From Acetobacteraceae bacterium (lineage in GTDB: Bacteria; Pseudomonadota; Alphaproteobacteria; Acetobacterales; Acetobacteraceae), in assembly GCA_947476855.1 (NCBI GenBank), contig CANJSR010000292.1, forward strand, positions 1-6,478: a stretch of 6,478 nucleotides of DNA, in the 5' to 3' direction. Position numbers and translations under genes: made by a program. Numbering within the stretch: the first letter of the stretch is position 1; each line of letters opens with the position of its first letter. Under the pieces are notes generated by a model. It saw only the letters and a program-made list of their open reading frames with translations. It had not been told where the DNA came from and did not search any database. Below, in pieces: positions 6,149 through 6,478 of the stretch.

Positions 6149-6478
6149 TCAGCGCTCACGCAGCTTCGGATCCAGCGTATCACGAAGCGCGTCGCCGAAC
6201 AGGTTCACGCCCAGGACCGACAGCATGATGGCCACGCCGGGGAAGATCGCGATCCAGGGCGCGGTGGAGGCATATTCCTCGGCCCCGCCTTGCAGCATCA
6301 GGCCCCAGGCCGGGACGGGTTCCTGCACGCCGAGGCCGAGATAGGACAGGGATGCCTCGGCCAGCACCGCCTGACCGACCGAGGCGGTGATCATGATGAG
6401 GAAGGGCGCCATGACGTTGGGGACCATGTGGCGCAGGATGATGCGCCAATGGGAGAAGCCGCAGGCGCGGGCGGCGTC
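6149..6478 (-). CDS. ABC transporter permease, DppC/OppC (dipeptide/oligopeptide) type, N-terminal part missing
   Basis: The frame is open from the right edge to the TGA at 6151-6149 and shows the last 109 residues of a protein normally about 280-300 long. The visible start (DAARACGFSHWRIILRH, then MVPN) is the cytoplasmic EAA loop that docks on the ATPase subunits, with Asp in place of the common Glu. Two hydrophobic membrane segments follow at visible residues about 24-50 and 73-93. The first ends in AEASLSYLGLG, and the protein closes with NLFGDALRDTLDPKLRER; both are typical of DppC-like subunits. Such permeases pair with a DppB-like subunit, two ATPases and a periplasmic binding protein to import peptides, or in some cases nickel, glutathione or opines. 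The partners should lie beyond the right edge. The next gene downstream starts 12 bases after the stop, so it probably shares the transcript. Confidence 0.95.
   Translation of the reverse strand, partial: DAARACGFSHWRIILRHMVPNVMAPFLIMITASVGQAVLAEASLSYLGLGVQEPVPAWGLMLQGGAEEYASTAPWIAIFPGVAIMLSVLGVNLFGDALRDTLDPKLRER

Overview
The window is GC-rich DNA whose codons almost always end in G or C. It carries a complete HemJ-type heme gene and a dispersed palindromic repeat of the GTCATGCC...CCCACGAC kind. Together these suggest an aerobic or facultative alphaproteobacterium, most likely in Rhodospirillales/Acetobacteraceae. This placement is inferred from overall style, not from a marker gene. Coding density is high and no gap between genes exceeds about 220 bases. 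I see no tRNA, rRNA, CRISPR, phage or transposase gene.

Left part, plus strand. The 3' two-thirds of a luciferase-like (LLM) flavin-dependent oxidoreductase ends at 781. A 217-base spacer follows, with a small hairpin and then a 96-base imperfect palindrome (829-924). Next is a secreted PhoD-like metallophosphatase (999-2801). After 48 bases comes a protein with N-terminal tetratricopeptide repeats and a C-terminal GT-B/heptosyltransferase-like domain (2850-4298).

Right part, minus strand, read from right to left. It holds the C-terminal end of a DppC/OppC-type ABC permease (cut by the window edge), a small alpha/beta hydrolase, a HAD phosphatase of the beta-phosphoglucomutase-like group, and HemJ (protoporphyrinogen IX oxidase). 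Spacings are 12 bases, 5 bases and a GTGA start/stop overlap, so these four are very probably one transcript with translational coupling. The hemJ stop lies inside the last codons of the TPR gene: the two convergent units overlap tail to tail by 26 bases with no terminator between them.

Functionally this looks like ordinary chromosome rather than a genomic island. The plus-strand genes do not form an obvious pathway. The minus-strand operon joins solute uptake, two generic hydrolases and a heme-biosynthesis step. I did not find a convincing new system. The points most worth a second look are the altered metal-site residues of the PhoD-like enzyme, the missing canonical acid in the alpha/beta hydrolase, the unusual setting of hemJ, the possible near-leaderless start of the TPR gene, and the palindromic repeat.
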